A DNA stretch of 6,808 nucleotides, from positions 1-6,808 of the forward strand of contig CAZYWA010000446.1 in assembly GCA_964650975.1 (NCBI GenBank), in the 5' to 3' direction. The DNA is from CAZYWA01 sp964650975 [NCBI: uncultured bacterium] (GTDB lineage: Bacteria > JADJOY01). Of the stretch, positions 1 to 5,434 are shown piece after piece. Numbering within the stretch: the first letter of the stretch is position 1; each line of letters opens with the position of its first letter. The notes beneath the pieces were generated by a model that worked only from the letters and a program-made list of their open reading frames with translations, searched no databases and was not told where the DNA came from. The position numbers and the translations under genes are program-made.

Positions 1-261
1 TCGCGGCGATCATTCGCACATCGAACGGGATCGTCTGATCACCACCGACCCGATTAAGCGTTCGCGACTCGCCGCGAGGGCCTGGCTCCGCATCACCGCC
101 CGGCCCGCCTCCAGGGAGTTTGCAACGACCGGATCGAAGCCGTGAGCCGAGATGGGACCTGCTATCGCCTCGACGAAGGACGGGTCGGTGTCGACGATCA
201 GTGCTGCAGGAATGGAATCTCTGGCCGAACCGGTCGCGAGCTCGGGCGATCCCACCGACAC
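1..261 (-). pseudogene. Remnant of a sigma-54-dependent (NtrC-type) response regulator with a large internal deletion
   Basis: An intact protein of this family would be a two-component response regulator that activates sigma-54 RNA polymerase. The first reading frame, from a GTG at 259-261, gives the start of a receiver domain: ALIVDTDPSFVEAIAGPISA, then HGFDPVVANSLEAGRAVM. It then loses similarity and stops at 10. From about position 70 down to the window edge, another minus-strand frame reads ESRTLNRVGGDQTIPFDVRM followed by IAA. This is the conserved stretch late in the AAA+ domain (typically RTxxRVGGxxxIPVDVRxIAAT). The phospho-acceptor aspartate region, Walker A, GAFTGA and Walker B are therefore missing, roughly two hundred or more codons by comparison with the family, and the two parts are out of frame. 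The remainder would lie beyond the left edge. GAGGT lies just upstream of the GTG. A misassembly could give the same picture. Confidence 0.72.
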
Positions 262-391
262 CTTACCTCATCGACAGCTCCAGTCTTGCGGTTCGCGAGA
301 ACTCGGCCGGGGCCTCCACCGGCTCTCCCTGCCTACGCGAACGGCCCGAGAGCGATTCCCAAAAGGGGGTGCTACCTACCTCGGGATCTCA

Positions 392-409
392 CCGGAGACG
401 CGCCTCCGG
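392..409 (-). terminator. Possible weak stem-loop terminator after the HEAT-repeat gene
   Basis: CCGGAG and CTCCGG form a 6-bp stem with a 6-base loop, 16 bases beyond the stop of the minus-strand gene ending at 425. No T-run follows on the minus strand, so it is not a canonical intrinsic terminator. The position is the main argument. Confidence 0.22.
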
Positions 410-424
410 CGCCGCTCAACTCGC

Positions 425-754
425 CTACGACGCGATGGTATCGAGCTCCCGCAGGGCCAAGGTGGCGTGCCATTGCACTTCCGAGTCGGAGTCGGTCGCC
501 GCGACAGCGTCGAGCGCCGTCCGGGCGCCTCGATTCCGGGTGCCGCTCTCGCCGAGCAGCACCGCAGCCCAGAGCCGAACCGCGGCGCGCTCGCTCGTAA
601 GGGCGTCGACAAGCACGGGCACACACACCTCCGGCAACGGCGAGCCGCCGAGGAGCGCCCACGCCCTGTCGGCCGCCAGGTGCCGGCGCTCGGACTCTTC
701 TCCGGCTAGGTCCGCGAGCACGTCGACCAAGAGGCGTATCGTCGGGAGATTCAT
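425..754 (-). CDS. Small HEAT-repeat-like protein
   Basis: Predicted 109-residue, mostly helical, soluble protein with no signal peptide. Two HEAT-like helical hairpins are visible: about residues 46-73 (VPVLVDALTSERAAVRLWAA, continuing VLLGESG) and 78-107 (ALDAVAATDSDSEVQWHATL, continuing ALREL). The pattern of paired helices, the Asp/Ser turn and the V-R/Q-x-x-A-A/T-x-x-L core are typical of HEAT and PBS-lyase-like repeats, which act as protein-binding scaffolds. It is short for the family, so it may be one piece of a longer ancestral repeat protein. The ATG at 752-754 was chosen because AGGTG lies 8 bases upstream. An in-frame ATG at 809-811 would add 19 residues but has no ribosome binding site. 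The neighbours are gene relics, so no pathway can be inferred. HEAT identification is from pattern only. Confidence 0.6.
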   Translation of the reverse strand: MNLPTIRLLVDVLADLAGEESERRHLAADRAWALLGGSPLPEVCVPVLVDALTSERAAVRLWAAVLLGESGTRNRGARTALDAVAATDSDSEVQWHATLALRELDTIAS

Positions 755-826
755 GACGTCGGCACCTGCAGAGCCTCGAGCCGTGGGGCTAATGTCGCCG
801 GCCTCTGACATCGGATAGCAACGGCA

Positions 827-1329
827 TCATTGCAAAACGACACTGAAGCAGTAGGACCGCCACACGTCGCGCGGATTCCGCCGCTCACCAGTCTCTTTGA
901 CCACCGTGAACGGCTCCGACCGACGCTCCCGGACAACATCCCCCCAAGACCTGCAATCTGTGAACGCAATTTACAACCTGGGGATACCGACCTCGCCGAT
1001 CGATCCGTCGTACAACCGTCGCGGCGCAACGAGTCACCGCGCCCGTATGTTCGGGTGCGGCCCTTCGGTTGCTTGACGGAGGCTCGCCAGCTCCCGCTCC
1101 AGCCGCTCGACGTCTTTCCAGGCGGCAAGAGCCTGCGCTCGAAACGCATCCCGCGCGGCACGCAGTTCATCAACCTTCGGTCTGCAACCCGGCGACTTTG
1201 TCAGATGCTCCCTTGGGTCCACGGTGGCGCCCAGAATGCGTTTCCCGATTTTGTGGACGATAGGGTGATCTCTGGCCGGCGAGAATGGGGCGAACCCCGG
1301 TATTGACCTGGGGGGATTCCCGACGCGTC
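827..1329 (-). pseudogene. Decayed coding tract with two in-frame stops, family unknown
   Basis: One minus-strand frame runs from after a TGA at about 1327-1329 to a TGA at 827-829, interrupted only by TGA at 1034-1036 and TAA at 971-973. The first part includes DHPIVHKIGKRILGATVDPR and then a helical, coiled-coil-like segment, DELRAARDAFRAQALAAWKD followed by VERLERELASLRQ. The last part reads DVVRERRSEPFTVVKETGER. These stretches look protein-like and are GC-rich at third positions. No ATG, GTG or TTG precedes the first 35 codons; the first usable start is a GTG at 1220-1222, which would give a 62-residue protein. I do not recognise the family. It may be one old gene with two nonsense mutations, or chance open stretches. 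Proximity to transposase and integrase debris favours decay. Confidence 0.3.
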
Positions 1330-1356
1330 ACCACCGAGTCGCCGCCTGGGCCAGCG

Positions 1357-1530
1357 CTACATCACCACCGCCACCGCCGCATTCTCCTCGAAGACGTTGG
1401 CGAGCCGGATGTACCCGCACAGCGCCAGCATCGAGCGGTGACCCGTCTGGTTCGCGATCGACCGCTCGGAGCAGCCCCGGCGGGTGGCGGTTGTGACGAA
1501 CTCGACTCGCCCGGGTGTGCGGCCGATGGC
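1357..1530 (-). pseudogene. C-terminal remnant of a tyrosine recombinase (phage-type integrase)
   Basis: An intact protein would catalyse site-specific DNA recombination. The minus-strand frame ending at TAG 1357-1359 reads RVEFVTTATRRGCSERSIAN, then QTGHRSMLALCGYIR and LANVFEENAAVAV. This matches the end of the catalytic domain in a common proteobacterial integrase group (R-x-G-F-x-T-x-A ... E-x-x-I-x-x-Q-T-G-H-x-S ... Y-I-R ... F-x-x-N-A-A). The Arg at 1507-1509, the His of TGHR and the Tyr of GYIR fit catalytic positions. The usual HxLR box reads TPGR, so its His is lost. Upstream of about 1530 the frame stays open but shows no integrase similarity. No start codon is available, so the N-terminal arm-binding and core-binding domains and half the catalytic domain are missing. 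Confidence 0.72.
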
Positions 1531-1631
1531 GTTATTCTTCTCACCCCATGCCGGACCACTTCGAGCGCGTTGACCGCCTTGTACGCACCCTGCACTCGGG
1601 CGCCGAGTACACCGAGGCGCTGCATACCGAG

Positions 1632-1834
1632 CTACCCAGCGTCTCGCGTGGGCTCGTGCACCTTCATCTGCATGAGCGCCTTCTGCACATGCTGGACGTG
1701 CGACGAGGCAAACTCGACCATCCGCTCGCGGTGGCGCAGGTGGGCACGGAGCGGACCACCTGCTCGCGCGGTCGGAAGCAGATCAGATCCTCGAACGCAC
1801 GGAGGTCGAGTTCGTAAGATCTCCGTAAGAGTCA
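1632..1834 (-). pseudogene. Frameshifted fragment of an IS110-family transposase
   Basis: IS110-family enzymes are DEDD-type transposases. The minus-strand frame ending at TAG 1632-1634 contains LRAHLRHRERMVEFA followed by SSHVQHVQKALMQM. This is the characteristic helix that in the family reads LRxYLRHRxxLxxxAxxHIQHMQKALxQMN and precedes SDITGxTG. Upstream, a second frame opens after a TGA at 1832-1834 and gives CFRPREQVVR, which matches the preceding SFRPxxQVxxLR segment. The frame change near 1750 is explained by loss of one base (VVR-LRAHL). The catalytic N-terminal part, the SDITG segment and the C-terminal half are absent. The sequence diverges directly after QMKV, next to the integrase relic. 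There is no start codon, and no function is expected. Confidence 0.72.
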
Positions 1835-2083
1835 GCCACGACCCTGGCTCGCGATGGGCGCCGCCTGCCGGTATCGGCATGCGCTGCGAGCAACGTTCGG
1901 ATACGGCGACGCCGGCCTCCTTCGCACTTCTTCACGATTTCGCAACGAGATCGAAAGCGGGACGGACACCATCGTCCAACGGCGCGAGGCGCGGGCACGG
2001 CCTGTGTACCGGCGGCTAACGGAGGGCCGTGGGTTGGGGTCTGAATCGGTGGATGAGCGAGGGGAGACGAGGAGCTTTCGGTC
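1835..2083. other. Region without a supportable gene, upstream of the lipoprotein operon
   Basis: About 250 bases with no coding stretch that I can defend on either strand. The open frames here are short, start-poor and compositionally arbitrary. The right end contributes the GAGGAG ribosome binding site (9 bases before the ATG at 2084). It presumably holds the promoter of the 2084-3243 operon, but I could not identify a convincing -35/-10 pair. Confidence 0.4.
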
Positions 2084-2668
2084 ATGACCTGGCCGAAGTG
2101 GACGAAACGTTTCGCAATTGCAGTCATCCTCGCCCTGGGCGGGTGCGGCCCGCAGGTCGAGATCGTGAAACCGGCGAACGGAGAGACCGTAACCGACAGC
2201 ACCTTCGTAGCGCAGATGGAATTCGCGGCGTCGGCTCGCACGTTCACGGTGGTGCTCGACAGCGACGATGTGTCGAACGATTTCTTCCGTACCGATCACC
2301 AGGCGGCGGGACTACTCGCCCTCACGAATGGCCCGCACGTACTCTCGGTCGACTATCTATCGGAGTCGGGCTTCGACGATTCCGCTCAGGTGATCTTCTC
2401 GGTCGCCGCGGCCGCGGCACTCATCGGGATCCAGGTAGACCCGACGACGCTCAGCCTGACGCAGGGATCGACTGCGGCGCTCGCCGTCAGTGGTCAGTTT
2501 TCGGACAACACCACCCAACCGATCACCGCGCAGTTCAGCTCGAGCGACACCACGATCGCGACGGTCGATTCGAGCGGGACGGTGACGGCGGTGGCGCCGG
2601 GCCAAGCGCTCATCACGGTCACCTACGAGGCGTTCACGAAGACGGTCTCCGTCAGCGTCACGACCTGA
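2084..2668 (+). CDS. Lipoprotein with a C-terminal Big_2 bacterial Ig-like domain
   Basis: Predicted 194-residue exported lipoprotein. Residues 1-20 are a signal sequence (basic WTKR, hydrophobic FAIAVILALGG) and Cys21 in the LGGC lipobox is the lipid anchor. Residues 25-107 form a beta-rich segment (VEIVKPANGETVTDSTFVAQ ... HVLSVDYLSES ... AQVIFSV) that looks like an Ig-like or HYR-type fold. Residues about 114-193 are a Big_2 (invasin/intimin-type) domain, shown by VDPTTLSLTQGST, SSDTTIATVDSSGTVTAVAP and GQALITVTY. Such domains serve as spacers or adhesive modules at the cell surface. GAGGAG stands 9 bases before the ATG. The next lipoprotein gene begins 89 bases downstream in the same direction with no obvious terminator between, so co-transcription is likely. 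The substrate or partner is unknown. Confidence 0.9.
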   Translation: MTWPKWTKRFAIAVILALGGCGPQVEIVKPANGETVTDSTFVAQMEFAASARTFTVVLDSDDVSNDFFRTDHQAAGLLALTNGPHVLSVDYLSESGFDDSAQVIFSVAAAAALIGIQVDPTTLSLTQGSTAALAVSGQFSDNTTQPITAQFSSSDTTIATVDSSGTVTAVAPGQALITVTYEAFTKTVSVSVTT

Positions 2669-2757
2669 TCCCGGGCACGGCTGGAGCTGGGCAGGGAAGC
2701 AAGGTTCGGAGACTCACACGGGAGCCAGGCAGGCGACCCACCCAGGGAGCGAGCTCC

Positions 2758-3243
2758 ATGAAACGTCGTGCTCTGACCTCGGTCGTACTACTCGCGATGG
2801 TCGGCGTAGGGTGTGGTCTCGATTCCACGCCGACGGACAGTACCGGTGCGAGCACGTTCAACCTCGAGACCATGACGACGAATCTCTACCGGAACTACAC
2901 CGAGGCGCAGGTCACGTTCTCGTTCGAGACGTCGGACAACATCCTGCTTCGAGGCGTCATCCGGGATCCCAGCGTGACCGGGCTGATCGTGACCTCGTCC
3001 AACATTCTCGATCCGTCGGACGCGGTGGTGACCTCGGCGTTGCTCGACGCCGATGATGACCTCACCACGACGGACGACGAGACCGCTCTCACGCTCGCCA
3101 CATCGAGCGGCAACGTCTTCGGATTCTCCTCGGACGGTACGAACGTCGGGGTCAACGTCGGCGTGGTGATCGACGGCGCCACCACGGGCTACGACACCTC
3201 GGCCAGTTACGTTTCGAGCACGACGGCGCTTCCCACCTCCTGA
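2758..3243 (+). CDS. Putative lipoprotein, Ser/Thr/Asp-rich, unknown function
   Basis: Predicted 161-residue protein. Residues 1-18 are a signal sequence (MKRRALTSVVLLAMVGVG) followed by Cys19, the only cysteine, in a VGVGC lipobox with an unusual Gly at -3. The mature part starts with a flexible Ser/Thr linker and continues as short beta-strand-like stretches rich in Ser, Thr, Asp and Val (QVTFSFETSDNILLRGVI, NVGVNVGVVIDG), with an acidic run around 98-109. The composition fits a secreted beta-sandwich, but I do not recognise a family. The ATG at 2758 is preceded by AGGGAG at 8 bases. The same frame is open much further upstream, but that part overlaps the preceding gene and is a shadow. Likely the second gene of an operon with the Big_2 lipoprotein. 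It converges on the propeller relic ending at 3250. Confidence 0.82.
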   Translation: MKRRALTSVVLLAMVGVGCGLDSTPTDSTGASTFNLETMTTNLYRNYTEAQVTFSFETSDNILLRGVIRDPSVTGLIVTSSNILDPSDAVVTSALLDADDDLTTTDDETALTLATSSGNVFGFSSDGTNVGVNVGVVIDGATTGYDTSASYVSSTTALPTS

Positions 3244-3249
3244 CGGTCC

Positions 3250-3761
3250 TCACGCAGGCACCGGTGAACTTGAACGCTCGAACAGGCTCGACGCGGGGGC
3301 TGCTAGCCCTCGATTCCGGCCGCCGCCAAAGGCCGGCTTCGGGCGACAGGTTCGGCGGCCTCGATCCGTCAACGGGCCGACGTTGCCGCTCGCGTCGATC
3401 TCCACCAGGTACACGTGCCCTTCGCGCTTCCGGCGAGCGCGAAGCCGAGGTCGTAGTTCTGTGCGAGCGCCCTGAACGCGTCGGACTCCAGCGCCCGTTG
3501 CCAGGAGACCGAGCGGGACGAATCGAGCTCCATGCCCACGCCGCCGACGCCGGGGGTGCCTCCGGCGATCACGTAGTGCCCGTCCGTCGTCTCGAGCCCG
3601 GCATAGCCTTCGTCGTCGCCGTCGCTCCCGAGGTTGTCGGTCCACTCGGCAGATCCTGACGAATCGGTCTTGACCACGTACATGTCGGTGCTTCTGCCCA
3701 GCGCGGCCTCGTAGGTGCGACCCGCCACCAAGATTCCGGTGTCCGAGGTTTCCTGGACATC
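3250..3761 (-). pseudogene. Truncated, frameshifted beta-propeller-type repeat protein
   Basis: Roughly three units of about 50 residues are visible, of the kind found in extracellular propeller proteins (ETSDGGYIVAG ... DVYVVKTDxxGNxxW ... GGxxDDEGY). They read DVQETSDTGILVAGRT, STDMYVVKTDSSGSAEWT, GSDGDDEGYAGLETTDGHYV and NYDLGFALAGSAKG. Near 3415-3422 the frame changes; the third unit continues as HVYLVEIDASGNVGPLTD in another minus-strand frame that stops at 3250-3252. One missing base in a GGG run restores it. The 5' end is abruptly joined at about 3761-3775 to terminase-like sequence, and no start codon or signal peptide exists. The original protein was probably secreted and larger. The relic ends 6 bases from the convergent lipoprotein gene. 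An assembly base error could explain the frameshift but not the truncation. Confidence 0.7.
3316..3336. terminator. Possible stem-loop near the convergent gene ends
   Basis: CCGGCC (3316-3321) and GGCCGG (3331-3336) can form a 6-bp stem with a 9-base loop. A competing 7-bp pairing exists between GGCCGCC (3318-3324) and GGCGGCC (3354-3360). It lies 73 bases after the plus-strand stop at 3243 and has no T-run, so a terminator role is only possible. Confidence 0.25.
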
Positions 3762-3762
3762 C

Positions 3763-3893
3763 CCCGCCGCGCCAGCTCCTCCCGCAGCGCCTTGTCTCGC
3801 GCGCCAGCTCCGCCTCGATGAGGACAGCCATCCGCGCCTCCTCGCTGGGCGGGGTGAGCAGCTCTGCCCAATCGAGCCGGCTCGACGTACCAA
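3763..3893 (-). pseudogene. Fragment similar to the C-terminal tail of a phage terminase large subunit (copy A)
   Basis: The minus strand reads SRLDWAELLTPPSEEARMAV and LIEAELAR in one frame, then DKALREELA in another. The same two blocks, in the same order and with the same frame break, occur in the terminase remnant at 4527-4846 (SNRIDWAEPLTPPSEARMAV, LVQEEL, DKALREALA). The identification as a terminase tail rests on that copy, which also carries the nuclease motif; the motif is absent here. Homology starts near the VGTSSR codons. Downstream the sequence joins the propeller relic. The frame upstream opens after a TGA at about 3987 and contains no recognised domain. There is no start codon and it is not expected to be expressed. 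Confidence 0.55.
3820..3876 (-). repeat. Direct repeat, copy A
   Basis: These 57 bases align with 4658-4711 in the same orientation. By hand count there are 6 substitutions over 54 aligned bases plus one 3-base gap. The pair encodes the DWAExLTPPSE segment of the terminase-like tail and flanks the plus-strand lipoprotein gene at 3974. Confidence 0.8.
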
Positions 3894-3973
3894 CTTCGCC
3901 AGATCCCGCCCCCAGGGGGCGCTTCTTGACCGTCTCGTCTCGGGCACCGCGGCCGTGCCAAGCATCGGCTCCG

Positions 3974-4480
3974 ATGCGGGTCTCTCAGCGACAGCATGCC
4001 TGGCGCCTTCCGCGAGCGCTGCCGTGGCTCGCGTTCCTGAGCCGTGCGGCGCTCCCGACCGCCCTGCTCGCCGCCGGCTGCGCTCCTCACACGGACACCG
4101 CGCCCGCGTTGCTCTTCGGCAGCAACCGTCTGCTTTCCGAGATCGTGCGCGCCGTAGAGCAAGCCGCCGGGCGAGAGGGGTGCATCGTCGTCGAGTCCTC
4201 CAACCACGGATCGCGAGAGGCGCCCAACGACGGCTACGTGAAGTTCCGCTGCACGGCAGACTGTCTGCTCGAATCGGACACGAGTATCGTGACCGTCGTG
4301 ACCGTTCACTCCTCGGAATCGTCCGGCGCCGGTGGATGGCACATGGTCGGCACGCCGCCCATCGGGATGCCCGGCTACCGGTGCCTCGACGACAAGCTGC
4401 ACCAGATCATGAAGCGTGCTGAGGACGCAGTCGGCGGGGAGCCCGCGCCCGGCTCGAGCGCGTCCTCGGGCGCGGATTGA
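3974..4480 (+). CDS. Putative lipoprotein, unknown function
   Basis: Predicted 168-residue protein. Residues 1-35 form a long basic signal sequence (MRVSQRQHAWRLPRALPWLA ... TALLAAG) ending in an LLAAGC lipobox with Cys36. The mature part has Cys70, Cys93, Cys97 and Cys137, which could form two disulfides (GCIVV, FRCTADC, YRCLDDK). A helix around 50-66 and beta-like segments (SDTSIVTVVTVHSS) suggest a compact alpha/beta domain. The C-terminus is a flexible Gly/Ala/Ser tail (155-168). I do not recognise the family. The ATG at 3974 gives the full signal peptide but lacks a clear ribosome binding site; the same frame is open upstream to 3818, without a better start. The gene stands alone on the plus strand between two terminase-tail fragments, so it may be cargo of a former element. 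Confidence 0.72.
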   Translation: MRVSQRQHAWRLPRALPWLAFLSRAALPTALLAAGCAPHTDTAPALLFGSNRLLSEIVRAVEQAAGREGCIVVESSNHGSREAPNDGYVKFRCTADCLLESDTSIVTVVTVHSSESSGAGGWHMVGTPPIGMPGYRCLDDKLHQIMKRAEDAVGGEPAPGSSASSGAD

Positions 4481-4501
4481 TCGTCCGAGTAGCGGGCCCC
4501 T

Positions 4502-4515
4502 GGGGGTCGGCCCCC
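4502..4515 (+). terminator. Possible terminator stem-loop after the 3974-4480 gene
   Basis: GGGGG and CCCCC pair around a TCGG tetraloop, 21 bases after the stop codon, with an optional extra T-G pair. No T-run follows on either strand, so it is an atypical candidate. It lies between convergent sequences. Confidence 0.35.
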
Positions 4516-4526
4516 GAGTGACGCCC

Positions 4527-4846
4527 TCACCAACCCCTCATGCGCCCTAGCGACACCCCGAGTGGCTCCCATCCTCCCAGGAAGTCCTCGTAGTGCTGCC
4601 CGGGGTCAGCGAGCGCCTCGCGTAGCGCCTTATCGCCCCGTGCAGTTCTTCTTGCACGAGCACCGCCATCCGCGCCTCGCTGGGCGGCGTGAGCGGCTCC
4701 GCCCAATCGATGCGGTTCGACACTCCGGCATGGTGCTGGACCGCCAAGGCCAATGCCATCACGCAGTCGTCGTGGGTCCCGTGCGGCGCTGAGTGCCGGA
4801 CGCCTCGCCCGCCCGCGGGCCAGGCGGCTGGAATGACGGTGATGGA
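4527..4846 (-). pseudogene. C-terminal remnant of a phage terminase large subunit (copy B)
   Basis: The intact protein would be the ATPase/nuclease motor packaging phage DNA. After an in-frame TGA at 4847-4849 the minus strand reads VRHSAPHGTHDDCVMALALA, then VQHHAG. This is the end of the RNase H-like nuclease domain, where (R)xSAPxGxHDDxVxALALA carries a catalytic aspartate. It continues SNRIDWAEPLTPPSEARMAV and LVQEELHG. Near 4635-4642 the frame shifts and continues as DKALREALADPGQHYEDFLG, then GWEPLG, to a TGA at 4527-4529. The ATPase half and most of the nuclease domain are gone and there is no start codon. Without the shift, the first frame would end at 4547. A prophage once occupied or passed through this locus; no other phage structural genes are visible. 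Confidence 0.75.
4658..4711 (-). repeat. Direct repeat, copy B
   Basis: Partner of 3820-3876, same orientation, about 0.8 kb apart. It lacks one Glu codon (GAG) relative to copy A, an in-frame difference. Confidence 0.8.
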
Positions 4847-4892
4847 TCAGGTGCAGGGGTGGCTGTTCCAGAGCGTCATGCCGTGATCCCGC

Positions 4893-5429
4893 TCACGGAC
4901 CACCTCCGCCTCGGCCGGGGCCACCGCGTCCGCCACCTCGACCACCTCGTTGCGGGGGGCCTCGATCCGGATCCATTCCCGGGAATTCGGGCGCCGGATG
5001 CGCGTGTCGCGCCTGGTCTACCAGCGTGTTGATCAGGTCTTCGAGCGCCTGCGTTCGGAACCTTTCCCGGTTCCGGTCGAAGCGGGCGAGGGCCTCCGCG
5101 GAGAGCACCGTGGCGAAATCCTCGCGGGTGTGGTCGGCGAGTTGGCTGGCGCTCGTCTCGAGCGCGGCGAGCGAGATCGGATCGTGGCTTCCCAGGTCAC
5201 GCGCCACCAGGCCGATCCGGGTCAGGTAGAGATCGACCGCATTCGCGACCGCCGCTCGCTCGCCGGCGCCGAACTCGAGCTGCACGGCCCACGCGTCGAG
5301 GGTGCGCTCGGGATGCGCGGTCGGTGCCATCGACTCGGGCGCGGGCGGTTTGGCGGGCGCGCACCCGGCCGAGCCGAGAGCAAGGAACAGCACCACGCGA
5401 AAGGCCCCAGGCGCTCGCCACACGTGCAC
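4893..5429 (-). CDS. Putative lipoprotein with helical body and Arg-Gly-Gly-rich tail
   Basis: Predicted 178-residue protein. Residues 1-22 are a signal sequence (AFRVVLFLALGSAG) and Cys23 sits in a GSAGC lipobox. A Pro/Ala linker (24-41) leads to a mainly helical region of about 100 residues (44-142), including AAVANAVDLYLTRIGLVARD and FDRNRERFRTQALEDLINTL. It is rich in charged residues and resembles small periplasmic helical proteins, although no LTxxQ motif of the Spy/CpxP type is seen. The C-terminus (157-178) is a low-complexity tail with repeated RGG. The GTG at 5427-5429 was chosen because GGGAG lies 8 bases upstream, inside the end of the preceding gene; an in-frame GTG two codons later is the alternative. 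It begins 5 bases after the gene at 5435, so translational coupling is likely. Function unknown. Confidence 0.85.
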   Translation of the reverse strand: MHVWRAPGAFRVVLFLALGSAGCAPAKPPAPESMAPTAHPERTLDAWAVQLEFGAGERAAVANAVDLYLTRIGLVARDLGSHDPISLAALETSASQLADHTREDFATVLSAEALARFDRNRERFRTQALEDLINTLVDQARHAHPAPEFPGMDPDRGPPQRGGRGGGRGGPGRGGGGP

Positions 5430-5434
5430 GTCCG

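Noticed and set aside
120-818. Plus-strand open frames of 152 to 232 codons.
   Set aside because: They lie opposite the receiver relic and the HEAT protein, are rich in Arg and Ser, and show no domain. They are shadow frames.
1288-1303. A GGGG-CGAA-CCCC mini-hairpin considered as a terminator or tRNA arm.
   Set aside because: A 4-bp stem alone is expected by chance in GC-rich DNA, and no T-run, cloverleaf or tRNA T-loop motif surrounds it.
1548-1828. A plus-strand open frame starting with ATG at 1548 that, with one frameshift near 1745, would give a histidine-rich protein ending at 1828.
   Set aside because: The opposite strand encodes the IS110 signature (SSHVQHVQKALMQM and FRPREQVV) over the same bases. 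The plus-strand reading is its mirror image, lacks a ribosome binding site and matches nothing.
1783-2299. Two minus-strand open frames of about 155 codons over the start of the Big_2 lipoprotein.
   Set aside because: They are antisense to a well-supported gene and its upstream region, with no recognisable motif.
2029-2757. A 5' extension of the lipoprotein gene at 2758 to a start at 2029.
   Set aside because: The extension overlaps the intact Big_2 lipoprotein in another frame. The internal ATG at 2758 has a good ribosome binding site and starts a signal peptide.
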